Assembly: GCA_002359215.1 (NCBI GenBank)
Contig: DEMN01000005.1
Location: forward strand, 1-64,000
Direction: 5' to 3'
Source of the DNA: Flavobacteriales bacterium UBA2669
Lineage (GTDB): Bacteria; Bacteroidota; Bacteroidia; Flavobacteriales_E; Vicingaceae
Length of the DNA stretch: 64,000 nt
Positions 17,827 through 27,735 of this stretch are shown piece after piece; within the stretch, counting starts at the first letter, position 1; every line of letters starts with the position of its first letter. The position numbers and the translations under genes were made by a program. The notes under the pieces are model-generated. The model did no database searches and was not told where the DNA came from. It saw only the letters and a program-made list of their open reading frames with translations.

Positions 17827-18447
17827 ATGCTGCCAACAAACATCAAAAACATTATTTTAGACTTAGGTGGAGTGATTATCAATTTAAACACTCAAAAACC
17901 TTTTAATTCTTTTAAAAAATTATTTGCAGATAACTATTCTGAAATTGAAACTACTTTCACAACATTAAACTTATTCAACAATTTTGAAGTGGGAAAAGTT
18001 ACTGCTGAAGAATTTATTTTGTTTTTTCTTAATCGTCACCCCAACTTAACTCCCGAAAAAGTTGTTGCTATTTGGAACAGCATGTTGCTTGATATTCCTA
18101 AAGAAAGAATTGTGCTTATTAGAAAACTAGCTTTAAAATACAATGTTTTCTTGTTGAGCAATACTAATGAAATCCACCTTACTCACATTAATAAGTATCT
18201 TTTTGAGACTTATGGCATAACCTCTATTAATTCTTTGTTTAAAAAAGCCTATTTTTCTCACGAGGTTGGCTTTAGAAAACCCGATACCGAAATTTTTAAA
18301 CTCGTTTTAACCGAAAATAAATTAAATCCATCAGAAACATTATTTATAGATGATAGTATTGAACACATTCAGTCTGCCAAGCAACTTGGCATAACTACAA
18401 AGCATTTAGTAGATGAATCTTTAAACGAATTTTTTAATGAATATTAA
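17827..18447 (+). CDS. HAD superfamily hydrolase (subfamily IA)
   Basis: A 206-residue phosphatase-type protein. HAD motif I is LDLGGVI (nucleophile Asp), motif II LLSNTNE, motif III FRKPDTEIF and motif IV FIDDSIEH. The form with DLGGV and an alpha-helical cap resembles YihX-like sugar phosphatases. The frame extends 75 bp further upstream to a GTG, but the ATG at 17827 directly precedes the conserved domain and the upstream part is hydrophobic and unconserved. It overlaps mtnA by 11 bp. A role in the same phosphosugar pathway is therefore suspected, not shown. Confidence 0.88.
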   Translation: MLPTNIKNIILDLGGVIINLNTQKPFNSFKKLFADNYSEIETTFTTLNLFNNFEVGKVTAEEFILFFLNRHPNLTPEKVVAIWNSMLLDIPKERIVLIRKLALKYNVFLLSNTNEIHLTHINKYLFETYGITSINSLFKKAYFSHEVGFRKPDTEIFKLVLTENKLNPSETLFIDDSIEHIQSAKQLGITTKHLVDESLNEFFNEY

Positions 18448-19543
18448 TGGAAAACATTGCCAAACCATTTGGCTAAAAGAAAATGATAATAAAATTATTC
18501 AAGTATTTGACCAACGCTACTTTCCTCACGAAATAAAGGTGATGGATTTAACTTCTTCTGACGATGTATATTTTGCTATAAAAGAAATGGTGGTTAGAGG
18601 TGCTCCACTTATTGGTGTAACTGCTGCTTATGGTGTTTACCTCATTTGTTTGGACGCTCAAAACAAAGAAAATCCAAATGAATACATTACCAATACTTGC
18701 GAAAAACTAAGAGAGGCTCGACCAACTGCAGTAAATTTAGATTGGGCAATTAACGAAATGTTAGCTACGCTAAAGCAAGTAAATACTATTGAAGAAAAAA
18801 TTGTTATCGCTTTAGAAAAAGCAAACGCAATTAAACATGAAGACATCCAAACTTCTATTAAAATGGGAGAATTTGGATTGGAAATCATAAAAGAAATTGC
18901 TAAAAAAAAGAAGGGTAAAACAGTAAATATTTTAACACATTGCAATGCAGGGTGGCTAGCAACTATAGATTGGGGAACAGCTACTGCTCCTATTTACAAT
19001 GCATTTTTAGCAGGAATTGACATTCATGTTTGGGTAGATGAAACCCGACCAAGAAACCAAGGTGCAAGTTTAACTGCTTTTGAATTAAACCAGCAAGGGG
19101 TAAAACATACCTTAATTGCAGACAATACCGGAGGTCATTTAATGCAACACGGTTTAGTTGATTTAGTGATTGTCGGTACCGATAGAACAACCAGAAATGG
19201 AGATGTTGCCAACAAAATAGGCACTTATTTAAAAGCTCTTGCTGCTTATGATAATCATATTCCTTTTTATGTTGCAGCTCCATCATCTTCCATAGATTTT
19301 TCTACTACTGATGGAGTTAAAAATATTCCTATTGAAACCAGAGATGAAAATGAAATAAAATACATACAAGGATTACTAGACAATGAAATTAAATCAGTAT
19401 TAATTTGTCCTGAAACAACGCCTGCATTAAATTATGGTTTTGATGTTACTCCTGCAAGATTAATTACTGGTTTAATAACCGAAAGAGGTGTATGTGCTGC
19501 TGCTGAAGAAGATCTGAAAAAACTATTCCCTGAAAAATATTAG
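18437..19543 (+). CDS. mtnA: Methylthioribose-1-phosphate isomerase
   Basis: A 368-residue member of the eIF2B-like isomerase family. It converts 5-methylthioribose-1-phosphate to 5-methylthioribulose-1-phosphate in the recycling or disposal of the methylthioadenosine left by SAM-dependent reactions. Family marks are MVVRGAPLIGVTAAYG, the catalytic Cys in THCNAGWLAT, and the Asp in IVGTDRTTRNGDVANKIGT. Its ATG lies inside the HAD gene, and the class II aldolase gene starts 2 bp after its stop, so the three form a tight operon. No other genes of the classical methionine salvage route are present here. Confidence 0.95.
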   Translation: MNINGKHCQTIWLKENDNKIIQVFDQRYFPHEIKVMDLTSSDDVYFAIKEMVVRGAPLIGVTAAYGVYLICLDAQNKENPNEYITNTCEKLREARPTAVNLDWAINEMLATLKQVNTIEEKIVIALEKANAIKHEDIQTSIKMGEFGLEIIKEIAKKKKGKTVNILTHCNAGWLATIDWGTATAPIYNAFLAGIDIHVWVDETRPRNQGASLTAFELNQQGVKHTLIADNTGGHLMQHGLVDLVIVGTDRTTRNGDVANKIGTYLKALAAYDNHIPFYVAAPSSSIDFSTTDGVKNIPIETRDENEIKYIQGLLDNEIKSVLICPETTPALNYGFDVTPARLITGLITERGVCAAAEEDLKKLFPEKY

Positions 19544-19545
19544 TT

Positions 19546-20145
19546 ATGACAAAAAAAATTGACGAAGGCTATATTAAATTTAATTGCGACTGGACTTTTA
19601 AACCACTTCAGATAAATATTCCTGAAGATTTACTTTTTTACAGAGACAAACTTCATGAACTAAAACTCATCGGCCACATTGAAAATTTAAATATCGGTTA
19701 TGGCAACATTAGTATAAAAACGGATGATGGCATAATCGTTTCTGGCACACAAACAGGCAACATTTTCCCTATAAACAAAGAATCTTTTACTCTTGTTACC
19801 AATTATGAAATAACCAAGAACAATGTGGTTTGTGAAGGTCCTGTTAAAGCTTCCTCAGAAACAATGACACATGCTGCCATTTACGAAGTGAATGATGCTA
19901 TAAAAGCCATTATCCATGTGCATAATGAAGAAATGTGGAAAAAATTAATGTATAAATTTCCAACTACCAACACAAAAACTGCCTACGGAACTCCTGAAAT
20001 GGCTGGAGAAATAAAACGTCTTTTTAACAACCATAACTTCAACAAAACCGATAACATTATAATTATGGCAGGACACGAAGATGGCATAATTTCATTTGGT
20101 AGAAATTTAGAAGAAGCATATAATATTCTTTTAAAATACTTTTAA
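19546..20145 (+). CDS. Class II aldolase/adducin family protein
   Basis: A 199-residue protein of the zinc-dependent class II aldolase/adducin family. GYGNISIKTDDGIIVSGTQTG forms the phosphate-binding region, HVHNEE gives two zinc-ligand His residues, and AGHEDGIISFG gives the third. Next to mtnA two roles are plausible: methylthioribulose-1-phosphate dehydratase (MtnB), or an Ald2-like aldolase that splits the same substrate into DHAP and a methylthio-aldehyde. The window has no mtnC, mtnD or equivalents, which mildly favours the aldolase, but this is an inference from context only. Confidence 0.82.
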   Translation: MTKKIDEGYIKFNCDWTFKPLQINIPEDLLFYRDKLHELKLIGHIENLNIGYGNISIKTDDGIIVSGTQTGNIFPINKESFTLVTNYEITKNNVVCEGPVKASSETMTHAAIYEVNDAIKAIIHVHNEEMWKKLMYKFPTTNTKTAYGTPEMAGEIKRLFNNHNFNKTDNIIIMAGHEDGIISFGRNLEEAYNILLKYF

Positions 20146-20281
20146 GAATACAATAATACTTGTCAATTCGTTTTTTTTATCTCAAAGTGTAGTTTACATT
20201 TGATTCTTGAAACATCATTTTAATAATGAGGCAACTGATAATTAGATAATTCGTCTTTGTGTTAATGATAAATAAAAACGC

Positions 20282-20704
20282 ATGAAAAAAACTGTAGTTC
20301 TCTTACTTCTTTTGGTACTATTATTAAATAGTAATATTTTTTCATCTACTCCGACTCCGCTCTATTCTTTTTCAGGAAAAGAAATTACAATAGACTTCAA
20401 AACAACGTTAGAAAAAGCACTCAAAAACAAAAAAGAACTTTCATTCTTACTTATTGCCAATTTTACCGATGAAGAGCTAAAAAAATGGAGAAAACAACTA
20501 AAATCCGATAAAAATGTAAACCATGTTAAATTAAGTAAATCATCTGAAAATGATGGTTGGGATGTTTTTTTAACCCTACAAAATGAAATCAATAAGGACA
20601 ATGCTAAAATACTTTTTTCATTTTCTATTAAAGCCGATTATATAATTATTGAAAACGAAAAAATGTTATTTAATGTATTTGTTTCCCAACATATACCGAA
20701 TTAA
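20282..20704 (+). CDS. Small exported protein, unknown function
   Basis: A 140-residue protein with an N-terminal signal (MKKTVVLLLLLVLLLNSNIF) and a mature part rich in Lys, with TTLEKALKNKKELSFLLIAN and DGWDVFLTLQNE. No cysteines of a lipobox and no known motif are visible. It ends 20 bp before the giant T9SS protein gene on the same strand, so the two may be co-transcribed; a chaperone or accessory role for that protein would be speculation. Confidence 0.7.
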   Translation: MKKTVVLLLLLVLLLNSNIFSSTPTPLYSFSGKEITIDFKTTLEKALKNKKELSFLLIANFTDEELKKWRKQLKSDKNVNHVKLSKSSENDGWDVFLTLQNEINKDNAKILFSFSIKADYIIIENEKMLFNVFVSQHIPN

Positions 20705-20724
20705 ATTTTATCACTAAAAAAAAC

Positions 20725-23700
20725 ATGATGTTTAGGTTTATACTGATCTTATCTCTTTTATTTGTACTTATAATAGAAAGTTACTCTCAGTCTTCGTGCA
20801 ACAACTCTGCTCCATTTTGTACTTCTACAGGTGTAACTTTTCCTGCTTCAACTAATACAACAGCACCTGTTGGACCAGATTATGGATGTTTAGGATCTCA
20901 ACCTAATCCTGCTTGGTATTATTTAAATATCTCAACAGGTGGAAATATAGATATCACGCTAACTAACAGTGCTAATGTTGATATAGATTTTGCCGCATGG
21001 GGACCATTTGCATCTCAGGCAGCAATGCAAGCCGCTGTTTGCGGAGGTACTAGTGGAAGCCCCATAGATTGTAGCTTTTCAGCTGCTGCAACTGAAGTTG
21101 TTTCTTTGCCCAACACACAACCTGGAGAATGGTATATGTTACTAATAACCAATTTTTCTGGACAACCAACCAATATTACTGCTACACAAACTGGTGGTTC
21201 TGGAGCAACAAACTGTGCTATTTTATGTAACATGACAGGTTTAACTGCTGTTCCGGGAGCTTGTAACCCAGCTAATAATCAATATGATGTTACTGGGACA
21301 ATTAATGTTACCAACCCTCCCGCAACAGGTACACTAACTATTACTAATTCTTGTGGAGGAAGTACGGTCATTAACCCACCTTTTGCTTCAAGTATTAATT
21401 ATACTATTCCTGGAGTTACTGCAAATGGTGCTAACTGTACAATAACAGCTACTTTTTCTGCCGACCCAACTTGTACACTTACTCAAAACTATACAGCTCC
21501 TCCCAGTTGCACTGCTACTTGTAACATAACAGGCTTAACTGCTGTTCCCGGAGCTTGTAACCCAGCTAACAATCAATATGATGTTACTGGAACAATTAAT
21601 GTTACTAATCCGCCAGCAACAGGCACACTAACCATTACTAATTCTTGTGGAGGAAGTACGGTCATTAACCCACCTTTTGCTTCAAGTATTAATTACACTA
21701 TTCCCGGAGTTTCCGCAAATGGTGCTAACTGTACGATAACAGCTACTTTTTCTGCTGCCCCAACTTGTACGCTTACTCAAAACTATACAGCTCCTCCTAG
21801 TTGCACCGTTTCTTGTAACATCAACAACTTTACTGCAAATATTGGTACTTGCCAGCCAAATAATACATATACTGTAAATGGTACTATTGATTTTACAACA
21901 GGAATAACAACAGATTCACTTGTAATTACTATAAATGATGGAATAAATACATACGATACTATTATCTATCCTCCTTATGTTTCTCCAATGAACTGGAGTA
22001 TATCAGGAATGAACTCAAACGGAAATAACATTACTATTACCGCTACTTTTGCTGCCGACCCTTCTTGCACGGCCTCCCTCAATTCTACTGCTCCTGCTGC
22101 GTGTGGGTGTGTAGCTCAAATTGGCAACTTCAATATAAACATGACAGGAAATGGAACAACCAACTACATTTTATGTTTTGGAGATCAAATAAACATCGCT
22201 TCCAATATAGGTTATAATCCTCCAGCAGTTGCTAACAATCCTCCCGGACCAGCTTACAACCCTGGAATTGGTTATTTAATATATAGCTGTCCACCAACAA
22301 TAGGAACTGTACCAAGCAATGTTCCTCCTCATGATGATATTACTAATGATCCTTGTTTTGTTGGTGTGGTAGGATTTGGTAGTAGTTTTAGTGATATTAA
22401 TACTAATGGACAACCTAGTTGGGTGGGACCATGGACAAATAATACTTTATATTATGTTCCCATAACATTTTATGACACCATTAGCGGAACATATAGTTAT
22501 GTTAATACCTCCATGCCATGTTATGATATGGGCAACCCTATCGCTGTTCAATATTTACCTGAAATTGTTAGTTCCAACCCTACTGAAGATTGTCTAGATA
22601 GTTCATTTACCATTACTATAACTGGAGGTCTCCCAGCAATTAACGGTTCCAATTTTACTGCCTCTAATTTATCTCCTGCAAATGCAAGTTTTGTAAATAC
22701 AACAACACCTAACGGTGGTACTATACAAATTAATGGCTTGCTAAATGGAGACATGTATAGTTTTGATGTGATTGATGATAATGGCTGTCCGATAACTATC
22801 TCTGGTGGTCCATTTGTTGGATTACCAAATGCTAACGCAGGAGTAGATGATACCTCATGTGTATTAACTTACACTCTAAATGCCATTCCAAGTATAGGAA
22901 CTGGTAGTTGGTCAGGACCTGCAGGTGTTGTGTTTAATCCTGTTAACTCTCCAACTGCAACGGTAACAGTTCCATCAGCAGGAACTTATAACTTCACGTG
23001 GACAGAAACCAATACTGCTGCTTGTGTTACAAGTGATGTAGTTACAATCACATTTTCTAACTTATCTGAAAGTACTGTTACTACTCCTTCAACATGCTCT
23101 GCAAATGATGGAACTATAACTATAACTGCCATTGATGGCGTTTCTCCTTATCAGTATAGTATTAATGGAGGCACTACGTTCCAAGCTGGCAATACTTTCT
23201 CTAACTTAGCTGCAAATATGTATAACATTGTTGTGGAAGATGCTGTTGGTTGTCAGGTTACAGCTTCTTATACAGTAAATAGTATAGCTGGTCCAACTAT
23301 CAATTCATCTAATTTTACTGACCCAACATGTAACGGAGATTGTGATGGAACAGTTACCGTAACCGGAACTTCTCCTGCAGGTGGTGAACAATACAGCATT
23401 GATGGTATTAATTTTCAAGCATCAGGAACGTTTAATAATTTATGTGCTGGAACTTATACGGTTACTATTTCAGATGCGAACTCATGTACTGATACTGTAT
23501 CATTAACATTAACTGATCCGGATTCCGTAACCATAAGTGCATCAGATGTAACTATTTGTACAGGACAATCTGCTACGCTTACAGCTACTGCAAGTGGTGG
23601 TTCAGGAAGTGGTTACACTTACAATTGGAATAACGGAGCTTCAACAACTTCAAGTTATACCGTTTCTCCTCCGGCAACAACAAATTACCCTGTTTTTGCT

Positions 23701-24795
23701 ATCGATGGAAATGGTTGTACTTCACCTACAATAAATGTTACCGTAACAGTTACTCCTCCATTATCGGTTGTAGCTAGTCCTTCAGATACAAGTATTTGTC
23801 CAGGAGAATCTGTAATAATATACGCTACTCCTTTCTTTGGAAATGGTGGTCCTTATACTTACCTATGGAGTAATGGCTCAACAGATTCTAGTCAAGTAGT
23901 TACGCCTGCAACAACAACTGTTTACACCGTAACGTTAAACGATGGTTGTTCTCCTCCAACTACTGGAACAGTAACTATTAATGTTATGCCGTTACCACAA
24001 GTAAGCTTTACTGCTGACAAATTTGAAGCTTGTGAAACTCCTGTAGAAACTTTTACTTTCTACAATACTACAGATACTACTGGTGGAATGGTGGGTTCTT
24101 CTATTTGGGATTTTGGTGATGGTAACTCTGCTGTTGGAGATACAGTTAGTCATACTTATAATAATGCTGGATCTTATGATGTAACACTTACCATTACTTC
24201 ATCTACTGCTGCAGGAGGATGTACCAATAGTATAACTTATCCAAATTACATTACCATACATCAAAATCCTACTGCTGATTTTTACATGAAAGACAACCCT
24301 GCCAATATGTTAAATCCAACTGTGAGTTTTCACGACCAATCTTATTTTAATATTGTAGGTTGGGCTTGGGATATTGGTGGATTAGATTCAAGCTATATAC
24401 AAAATCCAATATATGAATTCCCTGTTGACACTGGACATTACCCTATAACACTTACTGTTATTGATGATAATGGATGTATTGGTAGCATAACAAAAATATT
24501 AGAAGTAGAAGGAGAGTTTGGTATCTATGTACCTAATGCATTTACTCCAGATTTTGATTTCTTAAATGAAGGTTTTGGACCAAAAGGTTTTGGTATTAGC
24601 GAAGTAAATTACTCTTTCTTTATTTTTGATAGATGGGGAGAAATCATTTTTGAATCACACACGCTTTTTGAGGAATGGAACGGCACCTACAAAGGTAAAT
24701 TCGTTCAAAATGGTGTGTATGTTTGGAAGCTCGAATTTCAAGATATTAATGGTAAAAAACATTCTCGAATTGGACATGTAAATGTCATTAGGTAA
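20725..24795 (+). CDS. Giant T9SS type B surface protein
   Basis: A 1356-residue exported protein. After the signal peptide (ending ESYSQ) there are two near-identical 98-residue repeats (GLTAVPGACNPANNQYDVTG), several Ig-like or SprB-like repeats (SPYQYSINGGTTFQAGNTFS), PKD-type domains near 1110-1290 (IWDFGDGNSAVGDTVSHTY) and a C-terminal domain of about 90 residues beginning IYVPNAFTPDFD and containing YSFFIFDRWGEIIF. This end is the type B (gliding-motility-associated, CHU_C) sorting domain, which targets proteins through T9SS without the type A tail. SprB-like repeats suggest an adhesin role in gliding or attachment, inferred from family. Confidence 0.9.
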   Translation: MMFRFILILSLLFVLIIESYSQSSCNNSAPFCTSTGVTFPASTNTTAPVGPDYGCLGSQPNPAWYYLNISTGGNIDITLTNSANVDIDFAAWGPFASQAAMQAAVCGGTSGSPIDCSFSAAATEVVSLPNTQPGEWYMLLITNFSGQPTNITATQTGGSGATNCAILCNMTGLTAVPGACNPANNQYDVTGTINVTNPPATGTLTITNSCGGSTVINPPFASSINYTIPGVTANGANCTITATFSADPTCTLTQNYTAPPSCTATCNITGLTAVPGACNPANNQYDVTGTINVTNPPATGTLTITNSCGGSTVINPPFASSINYTIPGVSANGANCTITATFSAAPTCTLTQNYTAPPSCTVSCNINNFTANIGTCQPNNTYTVNGTIDFTTGITTDSLVITINDGINTYDTIIYPPYVSPMNWSISGMNSNGNNITITATFAADPSCTASLNSTAPAACGCVAQIGNFNINMTGNGTTNYILCFGDQINIASNIGYNPPAVANNPPGPAYNPGIGYLIYSCPPTIGTVPSNVPPHDDITNDPCFVGVVGFGSSFSDINTNGQPSWVGPWTNNTLYYVPITFYDTISGTYSYVNTSMPCYDMGNPIAVQYLPEIVSSNPTEDCLDSSFTITITGGLPAINGSNFTASNLSPANASFVNTTTPNGGTIQINGLLNGDMYSFDVIDDNGCPITISGGPFVGLPNANAGVDDTSCVLTYTLNAIPSIGTGSWSGPAGVVFNPVNSPTATVTVPSAGTYNFTWTETNTAACVTSDVVTITFSNLSESTVTTPSTCSANDGTITITAIDGVSPYQYSINGGTTFQAGNTFSNLAANMYNIVVEDAVGCQVTASYTVNSIAGPTINSSNFTDPTCNGDCDGTVTVTGTSPAGGEQYSIDGINFQASGTFNNLCAGTYTVTISDANSCTDTVSLTLTDPDSVTISASDVTICTGQSATLTATASGGSGSGYTYNWNNGASTTSSYTVSPPATTNYPVFAIDGNGCTSPTINVTVTVTPPLSVVASPSDTSICPGESVIIYATPFFGNGGPYTYLWSNGSTDSSQVVTPATTTVYTVTLNDGCSPPTTGTVTINVMPLPQVSFTADKFEACETPVETFTFYNTTDTTGGMVGSSIWDFGDGNSAVGDTVSHTYNNAGSYDVTLTITSSTAAGGCTNSITYPNYITIHQNPTADFYMKDNPANMLNPTVSFHDQSYFNIVGWAWDIGGLDSSYIQNPIYEFPVDTGHYPITLTVIDDNGCIGSITKILEVEGEFGIYVPNAFTPDFDFLNEGFGPKGFGISEVNYSFFIFDRWGEIIFESHTLFEEWNGTYKGKFVQNGVYVWKLEFQDINGKKHSRIGHVNVIR
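21227..21814. repeat. Two coding repeats of 294 bp
   Basis: The segment starting GTAACATGACAGG at 21227 is repeated at 21521 as GTAACATAACAGG, exactly 294 bp later. The two units are nearly identical over long stretches and encode the 98-residue modules of the T9SS type B protein. Confidence 0.9.
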
Positions 24796-24927
24796 GTTTC
24801 TTCTTTTCTAATACTATCTTCCTGAAAAGTAATTTTTAGCTACTTTTCTAACCAAGAAAAACTTGATAGCTTCGTTGGAATTCTTATTCATCAAATAATT
24901 TAATTATTTTTGGGTAAAAAGTAGCGT

Positions 24928-27735
24928 ATGCATTTTCTTAAAATATTTTTTACAAGCCTATTAATTATTGTTTTTTCAAGTGGTTTTGCTCAAATAATTC
25001 CTAACGGACAAATAGATAATATTGATGAACTTTCCTTAAAAGAAACTACTTATACTCTTACGAAAGATGGAATTAAATTAGCTACGGATATTTACTTACC
25101 CGTTTTTAGAGATTCTGTAACTACCGACATTGTTATTGGAACATCTACTTACACCATTCAATTAATTCCAAAAAATTCGCAATTTGTAATTTTTGATACC
25201 ACCAATATTTCAGCAAATAATTTTAGCCTTCCCATTATTTTCACACGAACACCTTACAATAAAAACACAGATGATTTAGGGGGTAAAATATTTCCGTTTT
25301 TAGGTTATGGCTACGCCATGCAAGACATGAGAGGGCGCTATGATAGTGAAGGTGTTTATTTTCCTATGTACAGCGACTCTTGGCAAAAACACGATTATCA
25401 TCCAACCATAGGCATTCCTATGGATACTTATGCTACTTCAAATCCTTCAAATGCATTAAATCACTCCGATGGAAGTGAAGCAATTTTTTATTTATCTGAT
25501 AGTCTCTATAGAACTTTTGATGTTGACTTAGATGGCGTAAACGAAGTTTTTAAGTATTCCAATGGAAGTATTGGTATGTACGGAGCTTCTGCTTTAGGAA
25601 ACTCACAATACCAAGCACTATCTAATATTCCGCACAGTTTAGCTAATAACCCTATAAAATGCATTATGCCAACTGTTGCTGCCAATGAGCATTATAATTC
25701 TACCTTATTTCACAACGGTGTATATAGACATTCTCTATCCAATGGATGGATTACAGGACAGATGATGGACTTGAGCGATTCATTAGCGACTTATGACACT
25801 AGCTTAACCAATACTATTCATACTCCTGCAGATTATAATTACTCCAACAAAGCAGATTTAACAAGTGATTTAATTGATTGGTTTGTAGTGAATAACAACA
25901 ATTCTTTTCCTTCGGGAGCCCATCCAACCTCTCCTTTGCGAGCCGATCTAGATGCTTCTTTTGCTCCTGTAAATGCTAACGGACAAACAGATGCTAATGG
26001 AACTTATTCCAGGTATACCAATATGAACAAACCAATCTATCATCTTACCGGTTGGTGGGATATTTTCATCAACGGACAAATTGAAACGTTTAATAAAGCT
26101 AGAAATACTAATCCTTCTTCTAATCAGAAATTAGTTGTTGGCCCTTGGACACACCAAACCATAGGTGCCAAAGCTGTTGGAGATGAAATATACCCTGATA
26201 ATGTTTTTGATGTATTAGGATTTGACCTCAACATAGATACCGACAGTTTACTTACCGACAGCAATTTATTAAATGATATTTATGAATCTGAATTGATGAG
26301 TTGGTACAGAACACATTTAGGTGGTGAACCTTATTTTTTCATTCCGGAATCAAATATTTGGCAACCTTTAGGCACTAACTTAATTAGGGTTCCTTCCAAA
26401 AATTACATTATCCCTTATTATGAATTTTTAAACTATTTAGGTGGTCAAAGCCCTTTAAACAACTTGCCTGTAGAAATTGATGATGGTAATACCATTTCTT
26501 CTTTGTTTTATTCACTACCTACACTTTCGCCTCCTCTTTTAAACCTATCGAGACCGTTGACTCCTTACAATCCCAACCATTTCAATCAGGTTAAAGATAT
26601 ACGCTTATATGTAACCGGTCCTTCAAATGATGCTCAAAATCCTAATACAGGTAATTATTGGTTAGAGACAGACTCCTTACCTTTTACCAATGGAGTGGTA
26701 AGAGAAAAAATATATTTACATCAAAATTTAGATGCTGACACTATTGCACCAACTACCAACGAAGGCACATTGACCTATGTTGCCGACCCCAACAATCCTG
26801 TAATTACCATTGGTGGAAACAACATGATTCCTTCGGTTCCCGGAGGAGGAAAAAAATCTCAGGGTTCTATTAATGTTGCCGACCCACTTTATGCTTCTCA
26901 TACATTAAATCGGTCAGATGTAATTGCTTTTGAAACAGCTCCACTTACTGATACTATGACAGTTATTGGTTTTCCTAGAGCTTCTCTTTATGCTAAAGGA
27001 AACACTACTACTAACACAACAGCAAAAACTGATTTTGATTTAATGATTAGAATTATTGATGTTTATCCTGACGGGAGAGAGATGTTTATTACCGAAGGTG
27101 TTGTAAATGCTAAAGCCAGAGAATATGCTAAGTCTATTTTTAATGGCAACCCAAATGATAATATTGTACTTACCAATATCGACAACAACACTTTTTATCA
27201 TTTTGAATTTGAAATGTTACCGCTTGGACATACTTTCGGAATCGGACATCAAATAAAATTTTTAATTAGCAGTAATAATTACCCAAAATACCAATCTAAT
27301 CCTCATTTGCTTAATAATGCGAACCAATTTTTCAGATGGGCTCCGGGAGATACCTTAGGGTATAACTACAATGGAAATTGGTTATATGCTCAGCAAAGTC
27401 AGATTACATTAGATTTTAATACTGCTTTTCCATCTTATGTAGAATTACCTAAAGTAACACAATTGTCGAACAACATTAGCGAAATAAACATCAACAACCA
27501 ATTTGAAATTTATCCTAACCCTGCTCAAAACCTAATTACTATTAATAGAACAGATAATAAAGCTGCTTCTGTTGTTATCTATTCTTTGTTAGGAAGTATT
27601 GAGTATCAAGGCACTTTGAAATCGAATGAACCCACTAAAATTATTGATATTAGTGATTTTGCTAACGATATCTATTTTATTAGCATTATTGATAATAAAG
27701 GAATGAAAAACACGAAAAAATTTGTGAAAAACTAA
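24928..27735 (+). CDS. T9SS-secreted CocE/NonD-like (S15) hydrolase
   Basis: A 935-residue exported enzyme. The signal peptide ends FSSGFAQ. The alpha/beta-hydrolase part begins with LATDIYLPVF and IFTRTPYNK, has QDMRGRYDSEG (oxyanion region), a nucleophile elbow GMYGASALGN in the GxSxxG form, and a catalytic His block VVGPWTHQ. A C-terminal beta sandwich of the X-Pro dipeptidyl-peptidase type follows (about 570-830). A type A T9SS tail ends the protein (FEIYPNPAQNLITI, KNTKKFVKN). Relatives cleave N-terminal dipeptides or acyl esters; the substrate here is unknown. The stop overlaps the convergent folC stop by 4 bp. Confidence 0.88.
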   Translation: MHFLKIFFTSLLIIVFSSGFAQIIPNGQIDNIDELSLKETTYTLTKDGIKLATDIYLPVFRDSVTTDIVIGTSTYTIQLIPKNSQFVIFDTTNISANNFSLPIIFTRTPYNKNTDDLGGKIFPFLGYGYAMQDMRGRYDSEGVYFPMYSDSWQKHDYHPTIGIPMDTYATSNPSNALNHSDGSEAIFYLSDSLYRTFDVDLDGVNEVFKYSNGSIGMYGASALGNSQYQALSNIPHSLANNPIKCIMPTVAANEHYNSTLFHNGVYRHSLSNGWITGQMMDLSDSLATYDTSLTNTIHTPADYNYSNKADLTSDLIDWFVVNNNNSFPSGAHPTSPLRADLDASFAPVNANGQTDANGTYSRYTNMNKPIYHLTGWWDIFINGQIETFNKARNTNPSSNQKLVVGPWTHQTIGAKAVGDEIYPDNVFDVLGFDLNIDTDSLLTDSNLLNDIYESELMSWYRTHLGGEPYFFIPESNIWQPLGTNLIRVPSKNYIIPYYEFLNYLGGQSPLNNLPVEIDDGNTISSLFYSLPTLSPPLLNLSRPLTPYNPNHFNQVKDIRLYVTGPSNDAQNPNTGNYWLETDSLPFTNGVVREKIYLHQNLDADTIAPTTNEGTLTYVADPNNPVITIGGNNMIPSVPGGGKKSQGSINVADPLYASHTLNRSDVIAFETAPLTDTMTVIGFPRASLYAKGNTTTNTTAKTDFDLMIRIIDVYPDGREMFITEGVVNAKAREYAKSIFNGNPNDNIVLTNIDNNTFYHFEFEMLPLGHTFGIGHQIKFLISSNNYPKYQSNPHLLNNANQFFRWAPGDTLGYNYNGNWLYAQQSQITLDFNTAFPSYVELPKVTQLSNNISEININNQFEIYPNPAQNLITINRTDNKAASVVIYSLLGSIEYQGTLKSNEPTKIIDISDFANDIYFISIIDNKGMKNTKKFVKN

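Noticed and set aside
24824..24848. GAAAAGTA/TACTTTTC hairpin after the giant T9SS gene
   Set aside because: The stem is only eight AT-rich pairs with no T-run after it, so I do not call it a terminator.
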